This document shows, piece by piece, positions 33,565 through 44,135 of a DNA stretch of 64,000 nucleotides. The translations under genes and the position numbers were made by a program. The notes below the pieces were generated by a model. It was not told the DNA's origin. It ran no database searches and saw only the letters and a list, made by a program, of their open reading frames with translations. The first letter of the stretch is position 1; the number at the start of each line of letters is the position of its first letter. The stretch lies in contig CM039467.1 of assembly GCA_022414725.1 (NCBI GenBank), forward strand, positions 11,871,491-11,935,490. Reading direction: 5' to 3'. The DNA comes from Microglena sp. YARC (lineage: Eukaryota > Chlorophyta > Chlorophyceae > Chlamydomonadales > Chlamydomonadaceae).

Positions 33565-35657
33565 AGCAACGGGAATTACATTACATTACATGTTAAAGTC
33601 TACTTGACACCGCGAGGGTGTATGAGACTCTGTGCTTTAAACAAAAAGAAAAAGCACCCACAAAGCAAAAAACCCCATTACATCAGGGGTGTGTCGAGGA
33701 CAAACAAACCAAACTCCCAACCACCGTTTTGGTGGCGTAGGTATTAAACCCCTTAGAGCCGGACCCAGATCTCAACCACTTACAGTGGCGGAGGTAAGAA
33801 GCTAACAAATGAGAAGTCACAAGAAGAAGAAAAAAAAGGGATGATAAATTACGGTGCCACTAAGCAGTCCAGGGCTTCCTGTCTTGCTCTTCTACAAGTA
33901 GAAAGATAGTCGGCTAGGTTGCTCCAAAAAGACTTAGTGCCATTTCCATTCATAAAGGTTCTGAATGTGGAATCGCAGAATTCCACATTCCATACGGTTA
34001 AGTTGGTATCCTCATGGACATGCCTATAAATATCTGTAAACAGCTTCTGGTAGCGGAGGCGAATATCATTATAAAAAGGGCACTCAAACATATGCATTTC
34101 ATCCTCAGGTTTTTGGAACCCACACATTTGACAGTGTCTCATTGAGCGAGGGATGTGTGCTCTATCCACCACCCTCATTCTTTCTGTGTTCAGCCAATGG
34201 GAACCCATTCTAAACTGTGCTATAGAACGAATCTGATCCTGCTTATGTAAGGCGGATGTAAAGGGAATCAAGCCATTCTCATCATTGCTGTTGGCTGCGA
34301 ACCATTTTTGGTATCGGAGGCGTTTAAAGCCAACCCTTCTCTCATCAGGGATGTCTCTAACTGCATTGGTGTCACTTGGGTACTTAAACCTCCATGACTC
34401 AAAAAACTTCAGACATAATACCTTCGACATCGACAGCCTCCAAAATGTTGATGTTTTTACTGGATCCTAGCTTGTGGAGAGCACAACGCAAGTCATGAAC
34501 CCAGCCAGTGTTGGAGTCAATAGATTCCTCAAGAGCCATTCTAATGAGATCCTCAGGTTCTTTATGTATGGTCTTGTTCCAGAAGCGCAAAGCTTGTTTA
34601 AGCCAAGCAAAACACAACGGGGTTCTACCCAGCTCTTCCATGATAATATTAGATGTAGTAGATTGGCAAACACCCAACATTTGTTTAAGTATACCTCTAT
34701 GCCATTTCTCACAAGCATGGTCATTTGAGATAAGTGTGTTGTTCAGAATAGAAGGAGCCCACACCTCACAGCCAAAATGCAGGATAGGTTGTACAAGAGA
34801 ATCAAACAGGTGGGTGAGAATATCAATATTGTATATCTCCATAGTATGGCATCGCCTACGGAGCATGTGGTGTGCCTTTTGGGCCTTAGTGAGCATCCTA
34901 GAAAAAGCAGCTTTTGCACGATTGCTTGAGTCACCATCCACAAAGAGGGATCCCAAGTAGATAAAAGATAACTTTGTAGAAAGTTGTGCTCCATCATAGA
35001 CAAATTTGTAATCAGGATCCATGCGGGCCTCATCACAGAATTGCTTGTTGAAAACGACAATCTCAGTTTTCTTTATATTCACAGCCATCTTAGTAGCCTC
35101 ACAGAAATCTCTCAGACAGTCAAGCATCGCTTGCATATCTGCCGGGGATTCTGCCATTATAGCTAGGTCATCAGCATAAAGTAACAGTTGCAGAATCTTT
35201 CCCCTAAGCTCAGCCCCTACATTTGGGAGCTTGGATTGGAGGAACGATTCAATTCTATCAATGAACAGACCGAATAGGAGTGGGGATAGGGGGTCTCCTT
35301 GTTTAACTCCTACAAGGGATGGAAAGGAGGATCCAATGTCCCCATGTAGGCGAACTTGGAAAACAACATGAATATACATGGACTTCAGAATACTGAGATA
35401 GGGGTCCTTGACTCCTAGCCTTGCTAAGCAATCCCATAGCAAGTCTCTGTTGACCCAATCATAAGCCTTCTTGAAATCAACAAAAGCCACAAAGAGTGGT
35501 TTTTTCTTTTCTCTATATTTTATCTACAATATGGTTAAGAATGAATGATGCATCTGCAGTACCCCTACCACTTCTGAATCCATATTGGCCAGCGGCTCTG
35601 AGGTTGAATTCTTCTGACCAATCATCTAGTCTACGTAGCATGCAAAGGGAATGAGAA
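33565..35657 (-). mobile_element. LINE fragment nested in element B leader
   Basis: 5'-truncated non-LTR retrotransposon with a (tgtaa)n tail at its low-coordinate end. RT motifs read GFRSGRGTADASF, AFVDFKKAYDWV, GVKQGDPLSPLLF, LLLYADDLAIMA and YLGSLF. The C-terminal part has a CCHC finger (CQMC...H...C). The frame breaks near 35515, between GFRSGRGT and AFVDFKK, and near 34415, between the RT frame (34399-35490) and the C-terminal frame (33849-34430). The flanking gggaat on both sides could be a 6-bp target duplication. Its insertion post-dates element B. Confidence 0.88.
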
Positions 35658-35714
35658 GGGTGGTGGTGGGGGCGCAGTGGAGGTAGAGATTGTTGTCAGG
35701 GGGAGGGGGGGGGG

Positions 35715-35925
35715 GGGAGAGGGGTTCGCTGGCGGAGCAGCGTGATGCTCAATGGAGCTGGAGCAGCTTAATGCTCAATGGAGCAGCTCAATGGAGCAGG
35801 AGTCGGCTGGCGGAGCAGCTTAATGCTCAATGGAGCAGGAGTTGGCTGGCGGAACAGCTTGATGCTCAATGGAGCAGGAGTTGGCTGGCGGAACAGCTTG
35901 ATGCTCAGTGGAGCGGAATCACCGG
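35715..35925 (-). repeat. 39-bp tandem repeat in element B leader
   Basis: Five to six units of gctggcggaacagcttgatg followed by ctcaatggagcaggagttg. Element A has a single equivalent (gctccattgagcctcaagct at 37669), so the array expanded within B's leader. Confidence 0.88.
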
Positions 35926-36075
35926 AAACGCGGCTGATCTTCGCACAAGAGTTGTGTCCCAGTGGGGAGACTCTTGTCGGGTGGAGGTTTCTTCTCTCCT
36001 TTCAATTGAAGCACGTCGGGACAACAATCAAAATGTCCTCCAGCTCGGATGGCCGTCGAGCAAGGACAGTCTAAC

Positions 36076-36092
36076 GCGAGGGGACCGTAACC
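36076..36092 (-). other. Putative primer-binding site of element B
   Basis: Directly after the 5' LTR the minus strand reads ggttacggtcccctcgc. Element A has ggttacggtccc at the same place. This resembles the ggttatgg-type site of Drosophila copia, which pairs with the anticodon region of a half-tRNA. The actual primer tRNA is not identified. Confidence 0.55.
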
Positions 36093-36332
36093 TGTAGTAT
36101 TCCGGAGCAAAGCACAGAGACGAGGGGAAGACGGTAAGGATAAGGTCTTTAAAATTAGATAAGCATTCGATCAATGCGCTAGGAGAAAGTACTGGGATGC
36201 CGCGGTACCTCATGGTACCAGCATCAGTGTCCGTGCCATAGCTGGCAGCGGCACAGCAGTACAGTGCAGCAGGGAGGAGTCCTGTGCACTCTAAGTCACT
36301 CTAGGTGAGCCGGTGAAACCCGGTGAATAACA
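36093..36332 (-). repeat. 5' LTR of element B
   Basis: 240 bases, TGTTATTCACCGG start and TACTACA end on the minus strand. Similar along its length to the 249-bp LTRs of element A. Confidence 0.93.
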
Positions 36333-36337
36333 TAAAT

Positions 36338-37168
36338 TGCTGCTTGTTACACAAGAGCTAAATTATGCACCTCGGTGTATTGAGGGTGCTACGTAAGAGC
36401 TTTTGAGGGTTGCTAATGGGGCCCAAAAAGCTGCTGATAGCACTCGGAATCAAGGGTACTCACCATGGTGCTACGTGAGAACACTGGTTCCTTTCCTTAA
36501 AAAATCCATTTAGCCTGTGCACACAATACACACAATACAGCCGCAATACAGTCTGGTTAAGGATTTCCCTGCTCTATGTTGCATGAGAGGCAGGTTTAGA
36601 TGTTTTGCTCAATATGGTGGAGATGGCAGACTGACAAGTAAGCATCTCATCAAAATGTAGATGTTCGGTACTTCAGTCAGGTATATCCCTCACTTGCAGC
36701 AAGTACTGGACAGTCCGGCCATCTGGATTAAGAGAGGAGCTAGAAATATGGGAACATGAATGTTAGCGCGTGCGCTTGTATTCTTCTTAACTTCACATCT
36801 AGAGTTTGCGCCAGATATTGAACATTGTGCCCTGCGTTCACAGGTGGGGTTGGTGAGGCAGACTAACAGTTGTTTGTTGGCGGCGCAAACTCGAATGTGA
36901 TTGCATTTGTGAACTAGTATGACATGCTATGGCGTAATATATACGGTATCTCGTAAGGATTGTGTTCAAGTCTGGAGATGATTCGGTGCTGTGGTGATTA
37001 TGTACATGTGATGTGATGTTACAGGTTTATTTCTGACTGTAATTATTATTTATACCAGTAAGTCCAGCATCATTGACATAGTCGTTTTGGTCCTTGATTT
37101 TGTTGTATCTTTCCTATTAGCATTCAACTGTACATTGGAAAGTGTTGTATCAGGTGCCGCACTGCCTT
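36338..37168. other. Spacer between retroelements; no gene seen
   Basis: Includes text at 36355-36480 related to the 31-bp repeat of 21757 (gctaaattatgcacctcggt) and otherwise unique AT-rich sequence. No coding region supported. Confidence 0.5.
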
Positions 37169-37230
37169 TTTGAGCCCCTTTGCGCGTTCCGCGCAGTTTT
37201 TAACCCCCTGTGGACGCAGAGCGCAGTTTT

Positions 37231-37479
37231 TGTTATTCACCGGGTCTTACCGGTTCACCTAGAGTGACTTAGAGTGCACAGGTCTCCCGCCCTGCTGCAC
37301 TGTACTGCAGTGCCGCTGCCAGCTATGGCACGGACTCTGATGCCGGTACCCTAAGGTGCCGCGCCATCTCAGTACTTCCTCCTAGCGCATTGATTGAATG
37401 CTTTATCTAAATGTAAAGATCTTATCCTTACTGACTTCCCCTCGTCTCTGTGCTCTGCACGTAACTCCGGAAACTCACA
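37231..37479 (+). repeat. 5' LTR of element A
   Basis: TGTTATTCACCGGGTC start, ACTCACA end. Four substitutions from the 3' LTR (about 1.6 percent), so a recent insertion. Confidence 0.95.
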
Positions 37480-37726
37480 GGTTACGGTCCCTTCGCCGCT
37501 AGATTGGCCTTGCTGTAACGGTATTCCGAGCAAAGGACATTTTGATTGTTGTCGTGCGGAACGCTACATTTGAAAGGATCGAGTAAGGCTCTCCACCCCT
37601 GTGACAATTACCTCCCCGTCGGGACTCGAGTTTTGTGCACAACCATCATCCGCGTCCGGATTGATTACGCTCCATTGAGCCTCAAGCTGTCTTCCAGCCA
37701 CCCCACTGACAACACAAGACCCCAAG

Positions 37727-37733
<7 letters not shown>

Positions 37734-37758
<25 letters not shown>
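37734..37758. repeat. C25 homopolymer in element A leader
   Basis: Run of 25 C in the 5' leader, between the conserved leader block and the first ATG. Element B has a shorter broken C/G run at the equivalent place (35700-35718). Confidence 0.85.
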
Positions 37759-37940
37759 TTCCCAAACCCTTCTCACACTCTCACTCCCGTTGCTTGCAAC
37801 CTCCGCCGTTCTCAACCTCCTCCACTACCTCGTAATCCCAGATCTTGAGTTTCATACTCAGCTCAAATCTACTACTTCCCACTCCCCTACTTCTCCCCCC
37901 AAACTTTCTCTGCCCCCTTCCTTGCGTCGACACCACCAAC

Positions 37941-38815
37941 ATGGAGATGCCGCAATGCCCCAAGTTTGACGGTAAGGGAACCCTTGACACCTTCGCAACC
38001 TGGTACAGAGAAATGACCAGCCCTATGCTGGACAACATCTGCAGAAGCTCGGTGATCGATGGAGATAGAGACACCATTCCGCTTAAGGAGCCGATAGATG
38101 GCATGCACTATCTTCCATCTCTCGACCATAGGATCACTGCGGTCAGCAACTTCCTTGCTATGGACCACATTTGCAACTCAGTCCATTCATCTATTGCTGC
38201 AATCCTTCGAGATCGCACAAACATGATGCTGTCTCTGCCTTGCGTTACCTGAGACACGAGTTTGGATCAGGATTCATGCTTGTCCCCCTTATCCAAACCC
38301 CACTCCCTACAACTCTCAAATCCCTGAACTTCTCCCGCCACTCTATCCATCGCAATGCAGCCCTTCCTCAGCCTGACTCGAATGCGCCACCTCCACCGCC
38401 ATTTGTGGAGGCTCCACCACCGCCACCCAAGATGCCCTGCGATCCACTGGATCTCTGCCCCCTGGACGACGCAAAGCTCCTCGCTCAACTACAGATTAGC
38501 GCAGAGAAACAACTGGAGAAAAACCCCAATTTCTTCAAGGACATCCGAGAAGGCCGCTACAAAGCGCAACCTGAACCGCCTCCTGCCCAACCCAGAATCA
38601 TTCCGAGCAACCAGCCTACTGCGACTGGCATCCCCTCATCAGCAGGCCAGGAAGTCTGGATAGGCGAGGATGATCCTGATACAACGCCTGATCAACCTCA
38701 CGGGCAGACATCCGCTGCACCACCAACTGTGGTGCCCCCTGTTCACCCAGATGCCCACCTCCCTGGGTGGTACCCGGAATGGAAGGCATATCTGCTGAAT
38801 CAATGCAATGATTGA
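37941..38815 (+). pseudogene. Element A Gag N-terminal region, one frameshift
   Basis: Starts ATG 37941 (MEMPQCPKFDGKGTLDTFAT), resembling the N-terminus of copia-type Gag (UBN2-like). The first frame stops at 38252. Homology passes near 38210 to the frame open to 38815, which reads HDAVSALRYLRHEFGSGF, then a Pro-rich stretch (PPPPPFVEAPPPPP), then a charged and Gln/Pro-rich part. The RYLRHEFG block corresponds to AALRSKYG in element B's shortened Gag. The shift may be a mutation, an error or programmed frameshifting; I cannot tell which. Confidence 0.65.
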
Positions 38816-40460
38816 GGGTAAGACATCCATATCCCTGTCCTATCCTGTTGATCAGCCTGTACTCCACACTGTCTCAGAGGTAGGAAACACCCCCACTCTG
38901 CAGAATACCCACAGTAGTGGAGACCAACAAGACCATGATCCCATCCCTGCTGATCACCATGTACTCTACACTGGCTCAGAGATAGGAAACTCCCCCACTC
39001 TGCAGGTCACCCACAGTAGTGGAGACCAACAAGAAGATGCCACCACTTATGACCCGGATACCCCTAAGCACCCCTCAAGCACAATGATATTGTGTTACTA
39101 TCCCTCTCAACCCATGGCCAATGATTAGGTACTTAGTTCTGATTCTATCCACCACCTGACCTACTACAAGTATTCCCTCATCAGAATCACACCCCTCTCT
39201 CCCCCAGTACCAATATTCTTCACAGGATATTCTGAACCACTCATGTGCTCCTCCACAGGCACAGCAGTTGTCCAAGCAAAGAATGGCCTAGTCCTGACCC
39301 TCCGAGATGTTCATATATGTCCTATTGAATATGACCCCATGCCCCTCATTATCCCACATATTGGCATCCCAATGCATCTCATGAGCATTCCAGCTATGAT
39401 GAGACACGATGATGATCTTACCCTTTCTTTGGATGACTGCCAGGCTACCCTATGCCTCCCTTACCAAGAAGACGATGAGCCTGGGCCGTACTATCAGCCT
39501 GTCCTGAATTGCCACAACATTGCAAAGGGGGGAGTGTATGCTACATATGTGTTCTATCCCAAGCCTACTGATCACCCAGATCATGACAGCCCAGTTGACC
39601 CATGGTACCTCAATCCTAACGTCATGGTATACCACTTATGCTCGGCAGGAAGAGCCAAGTGGACTCAACGTGTCAAGGCATCTGCAGACCGCCTACATGA
39701 ACTGGCATCTCCTCCTCCGCCTCCTCCTTCACCTCCTCCTCCTGCTCCTACACCACCTCCTCCTCCTGATCCTGCACCACCTCCTCCTCCTGATCCTGCA
39801 CCACCTCCTCCTCCTGCTCCTACACGGGCTCCTCCCCCTGATCCTATCCCAGCCTGCTCTCGCCTCATCATGTCATCTGCCAAGCTGAAGAATGACCAGA
39901 AAAGACAAGAAATGATATGCTGGAACTGTGATGGATTTGGTCATATATCATGTGAGTGCCCCTCAGCAGATACAGGCCTGGCCTTTAAGCCATGCCTATA
40001 TCCGCTTGCCATGCCCACACCAACAGGTCCTAGTGGAGCATTGGCTGCAGCACCCCCTGAACGTGCAGCTCCTGACACTACCAGGTACAAGAGAAGATCC
40101 AATGTGCAGCCTGCCCCAAAGTACCTGTATTGGTCAGATTGCCTCAGAGAGGCAGGATATGCAGAGGTCATGCCAGATAGTGGACCTAGCAGTAGCCAGG
40201 ATGATGACATAGATGTTAGGAAACAGCTGGCCCACATGAAAGCCTCCATGCTGGCCATCTATAGAAAGAGATACCCATCTGTAGCCAGCCAACAGGCAGA
40301 TCCTGAACCAGTAGAGCCAGAAGTAGATCCCATCATAGTGACACCTGAAGGACCTGCAGATCCTAAACCAGTAGAGCCAGAAGTAGATCCCACCATAGTG
40401 ACACCTGAAGCCCTGAAGGACCTACTCTGGCAACCCCATCAGGTGCAGACCCACCTGTAG
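38808..40460 (+). pseudogene. Element A protease-like and CCHC region, internal TAG
   Basis: One frame from ATG 38808 (overlapping the previous stop by 8 bases) to 40460, broken only by TAG at 39126. Before the TAG lie two copies of a GNxPTLQxTHSSGDQQ repeat. After it, SSDSIHHLT and GLVLTLRDVHICP... HLMSIPAM follow the layout of a copia retropepsin, but the catalytic D-S/T-G is altered to DSI. Next come a Pro-rich region of about 50 residues and the zinc knuckle CWNCDGFGHISCECP. Protease-like before knuckle is the reverse of the usual order. The tail has EPVEPEVDPIIVTPE repeats. Confidence 0.6.
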
Positions 40461-41650
40461 AACAGCCACCTGTTGAACTAGGAGACACTACTACCCCATC
40501 CCTGTTCAAAGAAGACAGACTCCTCCAGACCATGGCCCCTAGTGGCATCACTAAATTCTCCCCAGGTAGCACACCACCCACATCAGAACCAGGTTCACAA
40601 GCTGACATCCAGAACAATGCACACATGTCTGCTGTAAGTTACACCCTTGAGGACAACCAGGAGGGATACTATCCCCTTGGGGAACTGATGGAAATCCTGG
40701 ATCACATGATGTCACTGCCCACCCCACCCTGCATACATAGTCAACATGCTCAGGGTCCCCTTGTACACCCTGATCCATGATTTTTATGAAAGGTACAGAC
40801 ACCTGAGGTCTCTACCAAACCAACCCTGGAGAGAGCAGGATATGCCCACTAACCCTGCTCCCGTCATCAGCCCTATCCACATGCACTCTAGGCTCCTGGC
40901 CACCCTCATATACAAGTATGACACCTGTTCTGCAAGCATGAAAGATAGGTTGAAGTGGACCATCTGCCTGCAGGCAGCAATGGTCAGTGCTTACTGCAAT
41001 GCAGCCCACAAGCAGCCTAGGCTCCTCTTGCAGTCCCATCAGATCAGGACAGATGAAGAAACCAGTCCTATCCTGATTTATGTTGATGATGCCATAATGC
41101 CCTGGAACCACCAGGACTGCTTCATCCTCAACTTCTGCCCCCCTGTCTTTCACTCTGACCCAATAGCTGACCTTTGGGATGACCTGCACCAGGCCATCAC
41201 AACTAGGCTAAAGCGAGATGGGTTCTACCAGATCCCATACCCAGATGCTGACACATGAACATCGCAGACAGAACATAGTTGATAAGTGGACAGTCAGCAG
41301 TTGATAGGCGATACGTTGATAGTTGATATCTGATTCCCTGCATGTCCAAGACCCAGACTTTTCTTTGATATTGATTGATTGCTTCTTCCTGAACTGCTTT
41401 CTTCTATCTCACTTTAGCTCTAGGCAGAGATACTGCCCCACAGGCTATACTTCAAAATCACCTGCAGTTTCCAAGCAGTCCCTCACCATCAGTTACATCA
41501 ATACCCCTTATCCTAAATTAGTTTGCTGCCAGCCCCCTTTCACCATAAATAGCATGATTGAATTTATTTTCTTCAGTCCCTCTAGTTTCCTTTTAACTCC
41601 TCTAATTCCCGGAATTCTCCAACATGAAGAATGCCAGGAATTGGGGGGGA
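40461..41650 (+). other. Element A 3' internal region
   Basis: Contains a frame at 40746-41258 (170 codons, from MLRVPLYTLIHDFYERYRHL to FYQIPYPDADT) with no match that I recognise, then about 390 bases of non-coding sequence and the polypurine tract aattggggggga at 41639-41650. The frame shows no RT or RNase H motif. It may be a novel accessory protein or decayed coding sequence. Confidence 0.45.
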
Positions 41651-41899
41651 TGTTATTCACCGGGTCTTACCGGTTCACCTAGAGTGACTTAGAGTGCACA
41701 GGTCTCCCGCCCTGCTGCACTGTACTGCAGTGCCGCTGCCAGCTATGGCACGGACTCTGATGCCGGCACCCTAAGGTGCCGCGCCATCTCAGTACTTCCT
41801 CCTAGCGCATTGATTGAATGCTTTATCTAACTGTAAGGATCTTATCCTTACTGACTTCCCCTCGTCTCTGTGCTCTGCACATAACTCCGGAAACTCACA
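41651..41899 (+). repeat. 3' LTR of element A
   Basis: 249 bases, matches the 5' LTR except for four substitutions; followed by the gtttt duplication. Confidence 0.95.
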
Positions 41900-41993
41900 G
41901 TTTTTACGCTTTTGCACTAAAACACGCTGACCAATTTGACGTTTGTGCGCTCTAAGCGCTGGCCTATTTGGCAAGGAGTAGTACCCTGATCAG

Positions 41994-43140
41994 GTCACCA
42001 ACAGACTGGTGAAGAGTGAGCTGCATCCAGAACAAATGCCTCAGTATGATTTGCTCTTTCTAGATGCAGGTGTTAGATCTTGACAAGTCATTAAACTGTC
42101 GGTGTAGAAACCTGGACATGTTTGTAATCAGTCTGAATTCGAACCCTGTCAAAGTGTCATACTCCCTAGTTTCCATGGCAATCGCACGGGGGGATGTATT
42201 GTATTATCGAGGCGTTAAGACGCCGAATTGCCTGCGTATAGAACCTTGTGACAATTCTTCTCCTTTTCAGATGCAGCAGTGATTGATGTTTTTCTTGACT
42301 GTCCCGTAGCATACCAAAGCCAGGTAAAGTCTCGTTGGGACATACCGTCTTCGCATGAAATTTCACTTTTCCCTCTCATAATCGGGGCGGGGTGGGGGGC
42401 GCTTGAGCCCATTCCAAGCTTCACGTTGCCTCGTTCTGCTCTTTGTCTACCTTCCTCTGCACAGCCTAGCCTACAATGTAGGACACAACTTAACAGACCA
42501 AGGTCAGTTCTCGCACGATGCTGTACCTATCTAGCATTGCCTGCCACGGTTTGGCAAGTCCATTAATTCTATTCGGCCCACCACTGGACCGGGACATACA
42601 TACGTATAGGAAGTTGGGGTATGGGAGGGGTTGGATGGCCCCTGTGTGAGGCAGCTTACCGTTTACTGTTGTTACACATCATTAAGTACAGTTACAATTC
42701 CCGATCAAGTCTCATTGATCCGCCTGACATCAAATATAAGTATTAAATGCAGGCAGGCAAGCAGGGGCAACTAACAAAATATGCCATAGCTCATTATTAG
42801 TTAGCTTTGGATCACACAGTGCCCATGCATGAGCAAACACTTGTTCTATTGAGCAAGTAAATACCACTAAATTGCCCTTGCATACGTAATGTCGGCCTTT
42901 TATTCTAGCCCACTGACATCATAGGCAACAGAATCTCACCCTTAGAAATAAAAATTAACACATGACATTAATATAGCTGACAACACAGACAAATACGTGC
43001 GCTGAGTCGCTATTCAATAAAGTTCTCACTTTCTGAAGACCCAAGCTCCTGGCCTAACAATAGGAGCTGGTAGCTAGGCATCCTATACCTACCTAATAGT
43101 TCGTCCTGCATTATATATGCCCTATCTGTTTTGCGATATT
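41994..43140. other. Spacer downstream of the PsbP-family gene
   Basis: No gene recognised. A short dispersed element (gtccattaattctattcggc... catacatacg) lies at 42550-42605. The 3' UTR and poly(A) site of the minus-strand PsbP-family gene should lie at about 42900-43216. Confidence 0.5.
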
Positions 43141-43216
43141 CTAAATGATTGCACAGGAAACCACAGGAAATACAACAAACTCAGTAACTAGGCTCCTCGC
43201 TGTCAAGTTAATCAGA

Positions 43217-43999
43217 TCAGACTATCGCATTGGCCTTGAACGACTTCAGCGCAGCTTCCAGCTGTGGCTTGTAGTCTTGCAGATCATCCTCACGGCACTG
43301 AGCTGTGGCAGTGTACAGCCGGTTGTACTTCCCATTTGTGCCCAGCTGCACCACAGACATCAGGTGCTTCTTGGCTTCTGGGAGCTGCTGCACTGTGTAC
43401 TCAACAGAGTACTGATCACTGGTGCCCTTATAGTCCACCAGCTTGGCAATCTGGATGGGCTCCTCAGGTGCTTGATCACGCTTGGCAGTCCTCAGTAGGT
43501 AGCTCCTGTCCAAGGAGTTGATCAGGTTGCTTGCAAAAGCGTCAATGTTGCCAAAGGAGCCAAGTCCGGTGAATTCAACGGAGACGTTGGTGACGGTCAC
43601 GGTGATATTGATGTCTCGCGCATTGGCGCCTTCGGGGAACCAAGCCAACGTCCGCCTAGTGCCACCACTAGTACCACCGATCTGCCCCTCACCGAAAAGC
43701 CAGCCCTTGGGTGGGGAAAGCGCAAACTTGTCGACAGGGTCGGTGTACACGCCTGAAGCAGAGGGTGCGGGGCTTTGAACCACAGTGCCGACGCTGGTCC
43801 CCGCTGCAGCCGGCTTTGGGGTCTGGAGCATCACACCAGATGCAAACACGGTAAGGCCTCCCAGCAGGATGGCCCGCCTAGGGGACTGGTCTACGCTAGC
43901 GCAGGCTCGAACCTCAGCCACAGCTTGGCATGACAGCCCTGCGGTCGTATGGCGTTTCGTAACTACAGCGTGAGGGCTAAGCGTGCGGGAGGTGAGCAT
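43217..43999 (-). CDS. PsbP-domain thylakoid lumen protein (PPD4-like)
   Basis: Single exon of 260 codons. The start at 43999 (MLTSRTLSPH) is chosen because it gives a normal bipartite transit peptide; the frame is open 76 codons further up, but that extension is not transit-like. Residues 1-38 are chloroplast-targeting. RR at 41-42 (QSPRRAILLGG), then a hydrophobic stretch and the AAA site at 64-66, form a twin-arginine thylakoid signal. The mature PsbP fold of about 194 residues begins near YTDPVDKFALSPPKGW and includes WFPEGANARDINITV, FGNIDAFA, LDRSYLLR, QYSVEYTVQ, HLMSVVQLGTNGKYNRLYT and the final LKSF. PsbP proteins assist photosystem II. The order of blocks recalls the plant PsbP-domain protein 4 group, whose exact role is not settled. 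The Tat signal implies import as a folded protein. Confidence 0.9.
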   Translation of the reverse strand: MLTSRTLSPHAVVTKRHTTAGLSCQAVAEVRACASVDQSPRRAILLGGLTVFASGVMLQTPKPAAAGTSVGTVVQSPAPSASGVYTDPVDKFALSPPKGWLFGEGQIGGTSGGTRRTLAWFPEGANARDINITVTVTNVSVEFTGLGSFGNIDAFASNLINSLDRSYLLRTAKRDQAPEEPIQIAKLVDYKGTSDQYSVEYTVQQLPEAKKHLMSVVQLGTNGKYNRLYTATAQCREDDLQDYKPQLEAALKSFKANAIV

Positions 44000-44126
44000 G
44001 TTGCTGCTTAAAGGTGCGATAGAAATAAGGGACTGGTGGATGGATGGAAACGAAAAGAAGACGGAAAGCCGAGCGGCGTGACTGCCGGGTAAGTACAAAT
44101 GTGCTGGAGCTTGGGAGTGTGGATAC

Positions 44127-44135
44127 CTTATAAGT
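44127..44135 (-). promoter_or_regulatory. TATA-like element of the PsbP-family gene
   Basis: Minus strand CTTATAAGG, centred about 130 bases upstream of the chosen start. With initiation about 30 bases downstream this would leave a 5' UTR near 95 bases. Position and sequence fit, but a nine-base match is weak evidence. Confidence 0.4.

Larger units (their letters stand above)
29149..36332 (-). mobile_element. Element B: Ty1/copia LTR retrotransposon
   Basis: Complete boundaries: the 5-bp duplication taaat at 29144-29148 and 36333-36337, and LTRs starting TGTTATTCACCGG and ending TACTACA (5' LTR 36093-36332, 3' LTR 29149-29394). The internal order protease, integrase, RT, RNase H is the copia (Pseudoviridae) order. 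The two LTRs differ by two substitutions and one 6-base indel, so the insertion is recent. Pol has frameshifts, and a LINE fragment interrupts the leader. Its leader also holds a 39-bp minisatellite. Related at LTRs, leader and 3' end to element A, which lies 900 bases away in the opposite orientation. Confidence 0.95.
37231..41899 (+). mobile_element. Element A: non-autonomous Gag-bearing LTR retrotransposon
   Basis: Complete: 5-bp duplication gtttt at 37226-37230 and 41900-41904, and 249-bp LTRs at 37231-37479 and 41651-41899 that differ at four sites. The start of the leader, including the ggttacggtccc site and the ggacattttgattgttgtc block, matches element B, as does the 3' end (aactcctctaattcc... 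aattggggggga). No integrase, RT or RNase H can be found in 4.2 kb of internal sequence. It carries Gag-like, protease-like and CCHC segments instead. Confidence 0.93.
37169..41993. mobile_element. MITE-like element split by element A
   Basis: The left part (37169-37230: ttgagcccctttgcgcgttc... gcgcagtttt) and right part (41900-41993: gtttttacgcttttgcacta... tagtaccctg) rejoin as a copy of the 697-897 family when element A and one gtttt are removed. The left terminus is lost or too diverged to place. Confidence 0.8.

Noticed and set aside
37845..37940. Upstream extension of the element A Gag frame
   Set aside because: The first 32 codons are leader-like and Pro/Ser-rich; the ATG at 37941 begins the recognisable Gag text.
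39665..39888. Gly-rich and Leu-rich frames inside element A
   Set aside because: Shadows of the Pro-rich linker coding region on the other strand or frame.
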